NCBI RefSeq assembly: GCF_003428645.1
Contig: NZ_QVQH01000023.1
Location: 1 to 64,000 of the forward strand
Direction of reading: 5' to 3'
Length of the DNA: 64,000 nucleotides
Source of the DNA: Geodermatophilus marinus
GTDB taxonomy: Bacteria; Actinomycetota; Actinomycetes; Mycobacteriales; Geodermatophilaceae
Part shown: piece after piece, positions 37,217 through 46,249 of the stretch
How the letters are laid out: each line of letters starts with the position of its first letter
Position numbering within the stretch: the stretch's first letter is position 1
The notes under the pieces: generated by a model
Database searches by the model: none
Seen by the model: the letters and a program-made list of their open reading frames with translations, nothing else
Told to the model about the DNA's origin: nothing
Translations under genes and position numbers: made by a program

Positions 37217-37888
37217 GTGCGCCTGGTCATCGCCCGCTGCTCCGTCGACTACATCGGTCGGCTGACCGCCCACCTGCCGATGGCCCCCCGGTTGCTGCTG
37301 GTCAAGGCCGACGGGTCGGTCTCCGTCCACGCCGACGACCGCGCCTACAAGCCGCTGAACTGGATGACGCCGCCGTGCACCTTCGCCGACGAGCTGGTCG
37401 ACGGGTCGGGCACCTGGACGGTGACCAACAAGGCCGGTGAGCAGCTGGTCATCACCATCGAGTCGGTCGAGCACGACTCCACCCACGAGCTCGGCGTCGA
37501 CCCGGGGCTGCAGAAGGACGGCGTCGAGGCCGAGCTGCAGCGGCTGCTGGCCCTGCACGTCGAGACCTTCGGGGCCGGCTGGTCGCTGGTCCGCCGCGAG
37601 TACCCCACCGCCATCGGCCCGGTGGACCTGCTCTGCCGCGACGCCTCCGGGACCACGGTGGCGGTCGAGGTGAAGCGCCGGGGGGAGATCGACGGCGTGG
37701 AGCAGCTGACCCGCTACCTCGAGCTGCTCAACCGGGACCCGCTGCTGGCCCCGGTCAAGGGCGTGTTCGCCGCGCAGGAGATCAGGCCGCAGGCGCGGGT
37801 GCTGGCCACCGACCGCGGCATCGACTGCCTCACGGTCGACTACGCCGTCCTCAAGGGCACCGACGACCCGACCCAGCGGCTGTTCTGA
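37217..37888 (+). CDS. nucS: Mismatch-specific endonuclease NucS (EndoMS)
   Basis: A 223-residue homodimeric nuclease that cuts both strands at mismatches and gives actinobacteria, which lack MutS/MutL, a mismatch-repair route. The N-terminal DNA-binding domain includes [16 protein letters not shown]; the C-terminal RecB-like nuclease shows [24 protein letters not shown] (Asp, Glu-x-Lys catalytic set) and [10 protein letters not shown]. The C-terminal PTQRLF is a beta-clamp-binding type tail known in the family. GTG 37217 with TACCGT (37203-37208) 8 nt upstream. Confidence 0.95.
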   Translation: MRLVIARCSVDYIGRLTAHLPMAPRLLLVKADGSVSVHADDRAYKPLNWMTPPCTFADELVDGSGTWTVTNKAGEQLVITIESVEHDSTHELGVDPGLQKDGVEAELQRLLALHVETFGAGWSLVRREYPTAIGPVDLLCRDASGTTVAVEVKRRGEIDGVEQLTRYLELLNRDPLLAPVKGVFAAQEIRPQARVLATDRGIDCLTVDYAVLKGTDDPTQRLF

Positions 37889-37894
37889 ACCGTG

Positions 37895-37908
37895 CTACCG
37901 GCCGGTAG
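37895..37908 (+). promoter_or_regulatory. Perfect 14-bp palindrome upstream of the dehydrogenase gene
   Basis: CTACCGGCCGGTAG is fully self-complementary and lies 90 bp before the start at 37999. It matches the near-palindromes upstream of ccr (TACCGGCGGGTA) and ecm (TACTGGTGGGTA). A TetR-type repressor is the usual binder of such sites; no candidate regulator gene is next to it. Confidence 0.5.
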
Positions 37909-37998
37909 ACCGATGTCGGCCGGCCGGCGTCGGGGTGGGAGACTCCCCGTCACGGACGACGGCGCCCAACGGCGGGCCCGACGCGGAGGAGAGGCAGC

Positions 37999-39780
37999 GT
38001 GGCCAGAGAACTGACCCAGGTCGGCGTCGTCGGGCTCGGCACCATGGGGGCCGGCATCACCGAGGTGCTGGCCCGCGCGGGGCTGTCGGTGACCGCGGTG
38101 GACGTCGACGAGCAGGCGGTGGCCCGCGGCCGGGCGCACGTCGAGCAGTCCACCGAGCGGGCGCTGCGCCGCGGCAAGCTGGAGGAGGCCGACCGCGCGG
38201 CCATCCTCGGCCGGATCCGCTACGGCACCTCGCTGGAGGACCTCGCCGAGGCCGAGCTCGTCGTCGAGGCCGTGCCCGAGCGGATGGAGCTCAAGCGCGA
38301 GATCTTCAGCCAGCTCGACAAGATCTGCCCGCCGGACACCATCCTGGCGACCAACACCTCGAGCCTGTCGGTCACCGAGATCTCCGTGGCCACCGGCCGG
38401 CCGAGCAAGGTCATCGGCATGCACTTCTTCAACCCGGCCCCGGTCATGAAGCTGGTCGAGGTGGTGCGCACCGTGGTCACCGAGCCCTCGGTGATCGAGG
38501 ACGTCGAGGCGCTGGCCGCCCGGCTCGGCAAGGTCGACGTGACCATCGGGGACAAGGCCGGGTTCATCGCCAACGCGCTGCTGTTCGGCTACCTCAACCA
38601 CGCGGTCTCCATGTTCGAGAACCGCTACGCCAGCCGCGAGGACATCGACGCGGCGATGCGGCTGGGCTGCGGCCTGCCGATGGGCCCGCTGGCGCTCATG
38701 GACCTCATCGGCATCGACACCGCCTACGAGATCCTCGACACGATGTACAAGCAGTCGCGCAACCGGCTGCACGCGCCGAGCCCGGTCATCAAGCAGATGA
38801 TGACCGCCGGGCTGCTGGGCCGGAAGTCCGGCCGCGGCTTCTACACCTACGCCGGCCGCGACTCCGCGGAGGTGGTGCCCGACGAGCGCACCCCCGCGCC
38901 GGGTGGCGCCGCGGAGGGCGCGCGGCCGGTGCGCTCGGTCGGGGTGGTGGGCTCCGGGACGATGGCGACCGGGATCATCGAGGTGCTCGCCAAGGGCGGC
39001 TACGAGGTGACCTACGTGGCCCGCACGCCCGACAAGGTCGAGGCCGTGCAGTCCGCGCTGCGCCGGTCGCTGGACAAGCAGGTCGCCCGCGGCCGGCTGG
39101 AGGAGGCCGCCCGCGACGAGGCGCTGGCCCGGGTGACCGGCACCGCCACGCTCGACGAGCTCGCCGACGCCGACCTGGTCGTCGAGGCGGTCGTGGAGCA
39201 CCTGGCCACCAAGCAGGCGCTGTTCGCGGCGCTGGGCGAGATCTGCAAGCCGGGCGCGGTGCTGGCCACCACGACCTCCAGCCTGCCGGTCATCGAGTGC
39301 GCCCAGGCCAGCGGCCGTCCGGCCGACGTGGTGGGCCTGCACTTCTTCAACCCGGCGCCGGTCATGAAGCTGGTCGAGGTGGTCTCCACGATCGCCACGG
39401 CGCCCGACGTCGCGGCCACCGGCCACGCGGTCTGCGACCGGCTGGGCAAGCACGCGGTCTCGTGCACCGACCGGGCGGGCTTCATCGTCAACGCGCTGCT
39501 GTTCCCGTACCTGAACGACGCGGTGAAGATGCTGGAGGCGCACTACGCGACCGCCGACGACATCGACGCCGCGATGAAGGTCGGCTGCGGCTACCCGATG
39601 GGCCCGTTCGAGCTGCTGGACGTCGTCGGCCTCGACGTCTCCCTGGCGATCGAGCGGGAGCTGTACACCGAGTTCCGCGAGCCCGGTTTCGCCCCGGCCC
39701 CGCTGCTCGAGCACCTGGTCACCGCCGGCTACCTGGGCCGCAAGACCGGTCGCGGGTTCCGGGACCACGCCACCCGCTGA
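37999..39780 (+). CDS. Tandem-fused 3-hydroxybutyryl-CoA dehydrogenase
   Basis: A 593-residue protein of two complete 3-hydroxyacyl-CoA dehydrogenase units joined by a Pro/Gly-rich linker (about residues 293-312). Unit 1: VGLGTMGAGITEVLARAG, then MHFFNPAPVMKLVEVV (catalytic His and Glu), then DKAGFIANALLFGYLN. Unit 2: VGSGTMATGIIEVLAKGG, then LHFFNPAPVMKLVEVV, then DRAGFIVNALLFPYLN. Both keep the catalytic residues; unit 2 has lost the third glycine of the NAD motif. Single-unit family members are about 285 residues. It probably interconverts acetoacetyl-CoA and 3-hydroxybutyryl-CoA, step two of the ethylmalonyl-CoA pathway. The GTG follows GAGGAGAGGCAGC. Confidence 0.92.
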   Translation: MARELTQVGVVGLGTMGAGITEVLARAGLSVTAVDVDEQAVARGRAHVEQSTERALRRGKLEEADRAAILGRIRYGTSLEDLAEAELVVEAVPERMELKREIFSQLDKICPPDTILATNTSSLSVTEISVATGRPSKVIGMHFFNPAPVMKLVEVVRTVVTEPSVIEDVEALAARLGKVDVTIGDKAGFIANALLFGYLNHAVSMFENRYASREDIDAAMRLGCGLPMGPLALMDLIGIDTAYEILDTMYKQSRNRLHAPSPVIKQMMTAGLLGRKSGRGFYTYAGRDSAEVVPDERTPAPGGAAEGARPVRSVGVVGSGTMATGIIEVLAKGGYEVTYVARTPDKVEAVQSALRRSLDKQVARGRLEEAARDEALARVTGTATLDELADADLVVEAVVEHLATKQALFAALGEICKPGAVLATTTSSLPVIECAQASGRPADVVGLHFFNPAPVMKLVEVVSTIATAPDVAATGHAVCDRLGKHAVSCTDRAGFIVNALLFPYLNDAVKMLEAHYATADDIDAAMKVGCGYPMGPFELLDVVGLDVSLAIERELYTEFREPGFAPAPLLEHLVTAGYLGRKTGRGFRDHATR

Positions 39781-39815
39781 GGCGCCACCCGCTGACCTGC
39801 TCGAGGCCGCCCCCG

Positions 39816-40124
39816 GTGCCCCGGCGGAACACGAGGAAGGGGTCCCGGCCGACCGGCCGGGCCCCCTCCTCGCGTCCCTCCGACCCGGTGGAGGAGGCGG
39901 CCGACGGCGACTGGGTGGTCCGCCCGGTGACCGGCTCGGCGACGGGCAAGACCTACCGCTGCCCGGGCTGCGACCAGGAGATCCGGCCCGGGACGCCGCA
40001 CGTGGTCACCTGGGCCGCGTTCACCCGGGACTCCGACCTCGAGCCCTGGGACACCGCCAGCGCCGCGGACGACCGCCGGCACTGGCACACCGCCTGCTGG
40101 CGGGCGCGCGGCCGCCGGCGGTAG
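39816..40124 (+). CDS. Small zinc-ribbon-like actinobacterial protein
   Basis: About 102 residues. A basic N-terminus (VPRRNTRKGSRPTGR) is followed by YRCPGCDQEIRPGTPHVVTW and DDRRHWHTACWRARGRR. The CxxC and the later His and Cys could bind zinc. Similar short proteins are widespread and uncharacterised in actinobacteria. GTG 39816 gives the PRRN-type start usual in that family but has no clear ribosome-binding site. It begins 36 bp after the dehydrogenase stop and is convergent with the sortase gene. Confidence 0.72.
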   Translation: MPRRNTRKGSRPTGRAPSSRPSDPVEEAADGDWVVRPVTGSATGKTYRCPGCDQEIRPGTPHVVTWAAFTRDSDLEPWDTASAADDRRHWHTACWRARGRRR

Positions 40125-40142
40125 GGCCGGGGGCCGACGGCG

Positions 40143-41393
40143 TCAGGGCGCCGCGACCGCGGTGACCACGACGTTGTCGGGGTAGCTGCCGACCGCCCGG
40201 TCGAGGGGACCCCCGCAGGTCACCAGCCGCAGCACCGCCCCGGGAACCGGCCCGTAGACCTCCGCCGTGGGGAAGGCCGCCTTCGGCACCCGGGCGGTGG
40301 CGGTGACGGTGAAGCGGACCGTGCTGCCGTCGGCGCGGTCGACGAGCACCTCGTCCCCGGGGGCGAGCTCGCGCAGCCGCCAGAACACCGCCGGGCCGGC
40401 GGCGGAGTCCACGTGCCCGGTCACCACCGCGGGTCCCACGGCCCCGGGCGCCGGGGCGCCGGTGTACCAGCCGGCCCGGCCTGCGGCGCCGGGCGGGACC
40501 AGCGTCCCGCCGCCGTCCAGGCCCACCGGGTCCAGCGGGGCGTCGACGGCGATCCCCGGGATGCGCAGCCGCAGGGGCACCGCCACGCCGGGGCCGGCCC
40601 CGGGATCGGCGAGGGCGACCGGCGCCGTCCCCCCGTCCGCCGTGCCGTCGGTGGCCGTCCCGCCGGCGGCGACACCCCCGACCGGGACGACGGAGGCGCC
40701 CGCCGCCTCCAGCACGGGCCGCACGGTCAGCCCCCCGCCCGGCCGGTCGAGGACCACCAGCGACCACGCCGAGCCGGCGGCCAGGTCGACCGGCACCTCA
40801 CCCGGCGTCCCGTCGGAGGTGACCTGCAGGGCCGTCGTCCCCGCGGGGACCTCGGCCCAGTCGGAGGTCCGGGCGAACGCCAGGCCGGTGGCCACCGGCA
40901 CCCCGCCGGCCGTGACGTCGAGCGAGGGGGCGCCGGCCGCGGCGGCCACGACGCGCACCCGCACCCGATCGGCCGGGGGCGGGGCGGCGTCCCCGGCCAG
41001 GACGTCGAGCCGGAGGTCGTCGAAGGACCCGGTCACGGCGACCGTGCGGACGCCCCCGACCGGCACGTCGACGGCCACCGACAGCAGCGCCGGGGTGCGG
41101 GGCCCCGCGCCCGCGGCGCGCAGCGCCACCGCGTACGACCCCGCCGGCAGCGGCCGGGGGTCGGTCACGGTCCCGTAGGCCAGCGCGTCGGCGGTCACCA
41201 CCGCGTCCCCGCCGCCGACCGGGCCGACCGAGACGTCGACGGTCGGGGTGTCGGGGGAGAGGTGGGCCAGCCGCAGCCAGCCCTCACCAGCGCCCGGACG
41301 GCCCTCCGGCGCGGCACCGGCCGGACCCGAGCCGGTCAGGACCCCGCCGACCACCGCCACGAGGACGACCAGCACCCGGACCCACGGACCCAC
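40143..41393 (-). CDS. DUF4397 domain-class F sortase fusion
   Basis: A 416-residue secreted protein. Residues 1-28 are a signal peptide; residues about 36-250 match DUF4397 (WLRLAHLSPDTPTVDVSVG and its repeat-like second half APSLDVTAGGVPVATGLAF). After a Gly/Thr/Ala linker comes a class F sortase: LRIPGIAVDAPLDPVGLD, VVTGHVDSAAGPAVFWRL (catalytic His, H327), GPVPGAVLRLVTCGGPLD (catalytic Cys, C393) and YPDNVVVTAV. Catalytic residues are complete, so the sortase should be active at the cell surface. DUF4397 proteins are normally separate wall proteins; a fusion suggests the enzyme carries its own binding domain. Confidence 0.88.
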   Translation of the reverse strand: MGPWVRVLVVLVAVVGGVLTGSGPAGAAPEGRPGAGEGWLRLAHLSPDTPTVDVSVGPVGGGDAVVTADALAYGTVTDPRPLPAGSYAVALRAAGAGPRTPALLSVAVDVPVGGVRTVAVTGSFDDLRLDVLAGDAAPPPADRVRVRVVAAAAGAPSLDVTAGGVPVATGLAFARTSDWAEVPAGTTALQVTSDGTPGEVPVDLAAGSAWSLVVLDRPGGGLTVRPVLEAAGASVVPVGGVAAGGTATDGTADGGTAPVALADPGAGPGVAVPLRLRIPGIAVDAPLDPVGLDGGGTLVPPGAAGRAGWYTGAPAPGAVGPAVVTGHVDSAAGPAVFWRLRELAPGDEVLVDRADGSTVRFTVTATARVPKAAFPTAEVYGPVPGAVLRLVTCGGPLDRAVGSYPDNVVVTAVAAP

Positions 41394-41497
41394 GTTCCCC
41401 CCAGACGTCGTCGGCCGCCCCCGCCGGTGCCCGGCCCGCGGCCGGTGCGCACCCCGGCGCAGCGCGGCGCCGGGCCGACCCGGCGCCGCGCCCGTGC

Positions 41498-42772
41498 TCA
41501 GCGGCGGCCGCTGACCGGCTCGCTCCCCGAGTCCGACGCGTCGGGACGGACGGCGGGCTGGACGAGCGTGGGCGGCCCCTGCTCCGGGGGCGCCGCGTCG
41601 CCGGTCGCCGCCGCGGGGTCGACCGGGCGGATCTGCTGCGTCTGCTGCGGGGAGGGTGCCGGGGGGATGACCGCCTGCTGGGTGGGTGCGTCGGCGCGCA
41701 CCGGGGGGCGGGTGGGCTGCCGGGCCGCGGCGGCCTCGCCCGCCCCGGGGCTCGGCCCGTCACCGGGGTGCACGGGGTACCGCGGTCCGGTCGGGGCCGG
41801 TGCCGCCTCCTGGGGCCCGGTGGCGGTCTGCGCGCGCTGCGGCCGGGTCTGCGGCCCCGCGACCTCCGGCGGGCGGGTGGCCTCGGCCTGGCCGGCCTGG
41901 CCGGGCTGCCCGGCGGCGCCGGTCTCGGCCGCAGCCGGCACGGGCGGGCGACCCGCGGCCGGCTCCGGGCGGCGGTCGCCGAGATCGGGCAGCCCGTCGA
42001 GGACCCGGCGGGCGTCGGCCAGCCGGCCCACCAGCTCGTCGCGGACGGCGCGGATCGCCGCGGCGGCCGCCTCGGCCTCGCTGACCACCCGGGCGGCGTG
42101 CTCCTCGGCGGCCGTGATCCGCTGCCGCGCGCGCTCGGCGGAGGTCCGCTCGCGCTCCTCCTCCAGGCGCGCGGTCTCCTGGCGGCGGGCGCGCTGGGCG
42201 ATCTCGAAGTCCTCCTCGACCTTCGTCCGCCGGGCCTGGGACTCCGCGTCGAGCCGGTTCGCCTTCTCCTGCGCCTTGGTGACCAGCTCGTCGGCGCGGA
42301 TCTGCGCCTTGCTGGCGATCTGCTCGGCGCTCTGCCGGGCCTCGGCGATCATGCGCTCGACCTCGGCCTGGCCGGCGGCGTGCCGCTCGAGCATGGCCCG
42401 CTCCTCGGCGGCGGTCTGCTCGCGCAGCGCCTGGGCCTCCTCCTCGGCCGTGCGCCGGATGTCGGCGGCCTCCTCCTCGGCCAGCCGCAGCATGTGGGAG
42501 ATGCGCTCGCTCATGCCCTCGAAGGTGGCCGGGCCCGAGGAGGCCGCCTTGCGCCGCAGCTGGTCGAGCTCCCCGTGCAGGGCCGACAGCTGCCCGGCGA
42601 GGTCCGCGGCCCGGCCCATGGCGGCGTCCCGGTCGGCCAGCGCGACCCGCAGGTCGGCGTCGAGCCGTTCGATCGTCTCGGCCACCTGGTGCCGGTCGTA
42701 GCCCCGCAGCACCACGTCGAACGAGTGCTGGGCCTCACGCATGGGCACCGGGTCACGGCGCGGATCGGTCAT
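41498..42772 (-). CDS. DivIVA-domain coiled-coil protein
   Basis: A 424-residue protein. An N-terminal DivIVA-like segment (FDVVLRGYDRHQVAETIERLD, residues 14-34) is followed by a coiled coil of about 220 residues rich in Glu, Ala, Arg and Gln, then a disordered Pro/Gln/Ala-rich tail of about 150 residues. This order resembles Wag31/DivIVA relatives and the Streptomyces cytoskeletal proteins Scy and FilP that work at growing poles or septa. Start ATG 42772 (MTDPRRDP) fits the domain; an ATG 30 codons upstream is in frame but less likely. Confidence 0.85.
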   Translation of the reverse strand: MTDPRRDPVPMREAQHSFDVVLRGYDRHQVAETIERLDADLRVALADRDAAMGRAADLAGQLSALHGELDQLRRKAASSGPATFEGMSERISHMLRLAEEEAADIRRTAEEEAQALREQTAAEERAMLERHAAGQAEVERMIAEARQSAEQIASKAQIRADELVTKAQEKANRLDAESQARRTKVEEDFEIAQRARRQETARLEEERERTSAERARQRITAAEEHAARVVSEAEAAAAAIRAVRDELVGRLADARRVLDGLPDLGDRRPEPAAGRPPVPAAAETGAAGQPGQAGQAEATRPPEVAGPQTRPQRAQTATGPQEAAPAPTGPRYPVHPGDGPSPGAGEAAAARQPTRPPVRADAPTQQAVIPPAPSPQQTQQIRPVDPAAATGDAAPPEQGPPTLVQPAVRPDASDSGSEPVSGRR

Positions 42773-42880
42773 GCTCTCATCCTCGCAGAGTCGATCGCGG
42801 CGGGTGCCTGGCGAGGCTACTGCCCCGCAGGGTGGTCCCAGCCCTCCCGGGCAGCGTGCCACGGGACCGCCCGACAGCGC

Positions 42881-42911
42881 GCGACCCCGCCGGGTGGCCC
42901 GGCGGGGTCGC
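42881..42911 (-). terminator. Perfect 14-bp hairpin after ccr
   Basis: GCGACCCCGCCGGG (42881-42894), loop TGG, exact reverse complement (42898-42911); located 28 bp beyond the ccr stop on its strand and before the DivIVA-type gene. Confidence 0.72.
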
Positions 42912-42938
42912 GGTGGGTGCGGCGCGGACCCGGCGCGC

Positions 42939-44270
42939 TCACACTCCCCGGAACCGGTTGATCGCGGAGAGGTGCCGCTCGCGCTTGGCGGTGTCCCGGA
43001 CGCCGAGACCCTCCTCGGGGGCGAGGGTCAGGACGCCGACCTTGCCCTGGTGCAGGTTGCGGTGGACGTCGCAGGCGGCCTGCCCGACCTCGTCCATCGG
43101 GTAGACCTTCGACAGGGTCGGGTGAACCAGGCCGCGGTCGATGAGCCGGTTGGCCTCCCACGCCTCCTTGTAGTTGGCGAAGTGGCTGCCGACGATCCGC
43201 TTGAGGTTCATCCACAGGTAGCGGTTGTCGTACTGGTGCAGGTACCCGCTGGTGGACGCGCAGGTCACGATCGTGCCGCCCTTCTTGGCGACGTAGACGC
43301 TGGCGCCGAAGGTCTCCCGGCCCGGGTGCTCGAAGACGATGTCGGGGTCGTCCCCGCCGGTCAGCTCGCGGATGCGCTTGCCGAACCGCTGCCACTCCTT
43401 GGGGTCCTGGGTGTCCTCGTCCTTCCAGAACCGGTAGCCCTCGGCGGAGCGGTCGATGACCAGCTCGGCGCCCATCGAGCGCACGATCTCGGCCTTCCCC
43501 GGGCTGGACACCACGCAGACCGGGATCGCGCCCCCGTTGAGGGCCATCTGGGTGGCGTAGGACCCCAGCCCGCCCGAGGCCCCCCAGATGAGGACGACGT
43601 CGCCCTGCTTCATGCCCGCCCCGTTGCGGGAGACCAGCTGCCGGTAGGCGGTGGAGTTGACCAGCCCCGGGGAGGCGGCCTCCTCCCACGACAGGTGCGC
43701 CGGCTTGGGCATCAGCTGGTTGCTCTTGACCAGCGCGAGCTCGGCCAGGCCGCCGAAGTTGGTCTCGAAGCCCCAGATCCGCTGCTGCGGGTCGAGCATG
43801 GTGTCGTCGTGGCCGGCGTGGTCCTCCAGCTCCACCGACAGGCAGTGCGCCACCACCTCGTCGCCGGGCTTCCAGGTGTTCACCCCGGGCCCGGTGCGCA
43901 GCACCACCCCGGCCAGGTCCGAGCCGACCACGTGGTAGGGCAGGTCGTGCCGCTTGGCCAGGTCGTGCAGGCGGCCGTAGCGCTCCAGGAACCCGAAGGT
44001 CGACACCGGCTCGAAGATCGACGTCCAGACGGTGTTGTAGTTCACCGAGGAGGCCATCACCGCCACGATCGCCTCACCGGGGCCCAGCTCCGGGGTGGGC
44101 ACCTCCTCCACGTGCAGCGCCTTGCGCGGGTCCTTGTCCCGGGTGGCCAGGCCCTCGAACATGTCCTGCTCGTCCTTGCGCACCAGCACCCCCCGGTAGG
44201 ACTCCGGGACCGGCAGCCCGGCCAGGGCGTCGAGGTGGTCGCTGAGGATGGCGTCCCTGATGTCGTCCAC
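42939..44270 (-). CDS. ccr: Crotonyl-CoA carboxylase/reductase
   Basis: A 443-residue medium-chain dehydrogenase/reductase that uses NADPH and CO2 to turn crotonyl-CoA into (2S)-ethylmalonyl-CoA, the key step of the ethylmalonyl-CoA pathway. Diagnostic sequence: VMASSVNYNTVWTSIFEPVS, LPYHVVGSDLAGVVLRTG, VLIWGASGGLGSYATQMA (NADPH site) and the C-terminal CASTSGYLHQYDNRYLWM, with the His and Asn-Arg of the CO2- and CoA-binding region. Length is standard. GTG 44270 follows GGGAGACC. Its -10 box (TAACAT, minus strand, 44320-44325) overlaps a proposed operator. Streptomyces also uses this enzyme to supply ethylmalonyl-CoA for polyketides. Confidence 0.96.
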   Translation of the reverse strand: MDDIRDAILSDHLDALAGLPVPESYRGVLVRKDEQDMFEGLATRDKDPRKALHVEEVPTPELGPGEAIVAVMASSVNYNTVWTSIFEPVSTFGFLERYGRLHDLAKRHDLPYHVVGSDLAGVVLRTGPGVNTWKPGDEVVAHCLSVELEDHAGHDDTMLDPQQRIWGFETNFGGLAELALVKSNQLMPKPAHLSWEEAASPGLVNSTAYRQLVSRNGAGMKQGDVVLIWGASGGLGSYATQMALNGGAIPVCVVSSPGKAEIVRSMGAELVIDRSAEGYRFWKDEDTQDPKEWQRFGKRIRELTGGDDPDIVFEHPGRETFGASVYVAKKGGTIVTCASTSGYLHQYDNRYLWMNLKRIVGSHFANYKEAWEANRLIDRGLVHPTLSKVYPMDEVGQAACDVHRNLHQGKVGVLTLAPEEGLGVRDTAKRERHLSAINRFRGV

Positions 44271-44323
44271 GTGGTCTCCCGGGTCTTCGTCGGCTCGTGA
44301 GGCAGTGCGGTGGCGCAGGATGT

Positions 44324-44335
44324 TACCGGCGGGTA
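44324..44335 (-). promoter_or_regulatory. Putative operator overlapping the ccr promoter
   Basis: TACCGGCGGGTA on the plus strand (TACCCGCCGGTA on the gene strand). It overlaps the TAACAT -10 box and is shared in form with sites at 29829 and 37895. Confidence 0.48.
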
Positions 44336-44369
44336 GCCGCGAGGGCGGGCACCCGTCCGGAGTGGTGGC

Positions 44370-44825
44370 TCAGTGGCCCGACCGGGCGGGCTCCACGAGC
44401 TCGACGAGGACGCCTCCGGCGTCCTTGGGGTGCACGAAGTTGACCCGGCTGCCGGCCGTGCCGCGCTTGGGCGTGTCGTACAGGAGCCGCAGCCCGCGCT
44501 GCCGGAGGGTGTCGGCGACGGCCTCGACGTCGTCCACCCGGAAGGCGAGCTGCTGGAGGCCCGGGCCCGAGCGGCCGATGAACGTCGCGATCGTGGACTC
44601 CGGCGTCAGGGGCGCGAGCAGCTGGATGCGGGTCTCGCCGTCGCCGACGGCGAGCATCGCCTCGCGCACGCCCTGCTCCTCGTTGACCTCCTCGTGCACC
44701 GAGCGCACCTCGAAGGCCCGGGCGTAGAAGGCCAGGGCCTCGTCGAGGTCCGGGACGGCGATCCCCACGTGATCGATCGTCGTGAGCAGGCCGGCGGGCA
44801 GGCGGGTGCGGGCGTCGTCGGTCAC
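44370..44825 (-). CDS. Methylmalonyl-/ethylmalonyl-CoA epimerase
   Basis: A 151-residue vicinal-oxygen-chelate fold enzyme that racemises 2-alkylmalonyl-CoA at C2, linking Ccr product and mutase substrate. Metal ligands: His in TTIDHVGIAVPDLDEAL, Gln/His region ESTIATFIGRSGPGLQQLAFRVDD and Glu in AGGVLVELVEP; KRGTAGSRVNFVHPKDAGG is the usual family stretch. GTG 44825 chosen; a TTG 18 nt upstream also opens the frame. It is adjacent to ccr on the same strand and divergent from the thiolase. Confidence 0.93.
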   Translation of the reverse strand: MTDDARTRLPAGLLTTIDHVGIAVPDLDEALAFYARAFEVRSVHEEVNEEQGVREAMLAVGDGETRIQLLAPLTPESTIATFIGRSGPGLQQLAFRVDDVEAVADTLRQRGLRLLYDTPKRGTAGSRVNFVHPKDAGGVLVELVEPARSGH

Positions 44826-45058
44826 GGTCGGAGTGTGGACCAAGACGTCTGGGACGTCATCCCGGTGTGGCGTGGCTCACGCGGGTCCGAGGCCCGCCCG
44901 GGTCCCGGCCTCCCGGCCCGCCCGCACCGGTGTGGTCCGCGTCACGGTCGTCGACCGGGCGGTGACCCCCGCATATCCTCGGAGGGATCGACGCCGCGTC
45001 CCGTCGCGGCCGTCCCCACGCGGTCGCCAGTGCCGGCGGCCCCGGCACAGGAGGCTCG

Positions 45059-46249
45059 ATGTCCCGCTCGGTCATCGTCAGCGGCGCCCGCACCCCGATG
45101 GGCCGCCTGCTCGGCTCGCTCAAGGACTTCTCCGCCGCCGACCTCGGTGGCGTCGCGATCAGGGCCGCCCTGGAGCGCGCGGGCATCCCCGGCGACCAGG
45201 TCGACTACGTGATCATGGGGCAGGTCATCCAGGCCGGGGCCGGGCAGAACCCGGCCCGCCCCGCCGCGGTCGCCGGTGGCATCCCCATGTCGGTGCCGTC
45301 GTTGACGCTCAACAAGGTCTGCCTCTCCGGCCTCGACGCCATCGCGCTGGCCGACCAGCTCATCCGCGCCGGCGAGTTCGACGTCGTGGTCGCCGGCGGC
45401 ATGGAGTCGATGACCCGGGCCCCGCACCTGCTGCCCACCTCGCGCACCGGCACGAAGTACGGCGACGCCGCGCTCGTCGACTCGATGGCCCACGACGGGC
45501 TGTCGGACACCTTCGACCAGGTCGCCATGGGGGTGCTGACGGAGCAGGCCAACGGCCGCTACGACCTGACCCGCGAGGAGCAGGACGCCTTCGCCGCGGC
45601 CAGCCACCAGAAGGCCGCCGCCGCGCAGAAGAACGGCCTCTTCGACGACGAGATCACCCCTGTGCTGATCCCGCAGCGCAAGGGCGACCCGATCGAGTTC
45701 CGCGAGGACGAGGGCATCCGCGCCGACACCACCGCCGAGAGCCTGGCCAAGCTGAAGCCGGCTTTCGGCAAGGACGGCACGATCACCGCGGGGTCGGCCT
45801 CGCAGATCTCCGACGGCGCCTGCGCGGTCGTGGTGATGAGCGCCGAGAAGGCCGCCGAGCTGGGGCTGACCCCGCTGGCCGAGATCGGCGCGCACGGCGT
45901 GGTCGCCGGCCCCGACGCCACGCTGCAGAGCCAGCCGTCGCGGGCGATCCAGAAGGCCTGCGCGCGGGAGGGCATCGACCCGGCCGACCTGGACCTGGTG
46001 GAGCTCAACGAGGCCTTCGCCGCGGTCGGCATCGTCTCCACCCGCGAGCTGGGCATCGACCCCGAGAAGGTCAACCCCAACGGTGGCGCGATCGCCCTGG
46101 GGCACCCGATCGGCATGAGCGGGGCGCGGATCGTCCTGCACCTGGCCCTCGAGCTCGGCCGCCGCGGTGGTGGCGTCGGCGCCGCCGCGCTCTGCGGGGG
46201 CGGCGGGCAGGGGGACGCGCTGGTCCTCCGGGTCCCCGCTCGCGGGTGA
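45059..46249 (+). CDS. Acetyl-CoA C-acetyltransferase (thiolase)
   Basis: A 396-residue thiolase condensing two acetyl-CoA to acetoacetyl-CoA, the entry to the ethylmalonyl-CoA pathway or polyhydroxybutyrate. The acylated Cys is C88 in [14 protein letters not shown], the His is in [20 protein letters not shown], and the second Cys is in [25 protein letters not shown] precedes ATG 45059; TATCCT near 44974 is a possible -10. Its stop overlaps the MeaB start by 4 nt, tying thiolase and mutase chaperone together. Confidence 0.95.
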   Translation: MSRSVIVSGARTPMGRLLGSLKDFSAADLGGVAIRAALERAGIPGDQVDYVIMGQVIQAGAGQNPARPAAVAGGIPMSVPSLTLNKVCLSGLDAIALADQLIRAGEFDVVVAGGMESMTRAPHLLPTSRTGTKYGDAALVDSMAHDGLSDTFDQVAMGVLTEQANGRYDLTREEQDAFAAASHQKAAAAQKNGLFDDEITPVLIPQRKGDPIEFREDEGIRADTTAESLAKLKPAFGKDGTITAGSASQISDGACAVVVMSAEKAAELGLTPLAEIGAHGVVAGPDATLQSQPSRAIQKACAREGIDPADLDLVELNEAFAAVGIVSTRELGIDPEKVNPNGGAIALGHPIGMSGARIVLHLALELGRRGGGVGAAALCGGGGQGDALVLRVPARG

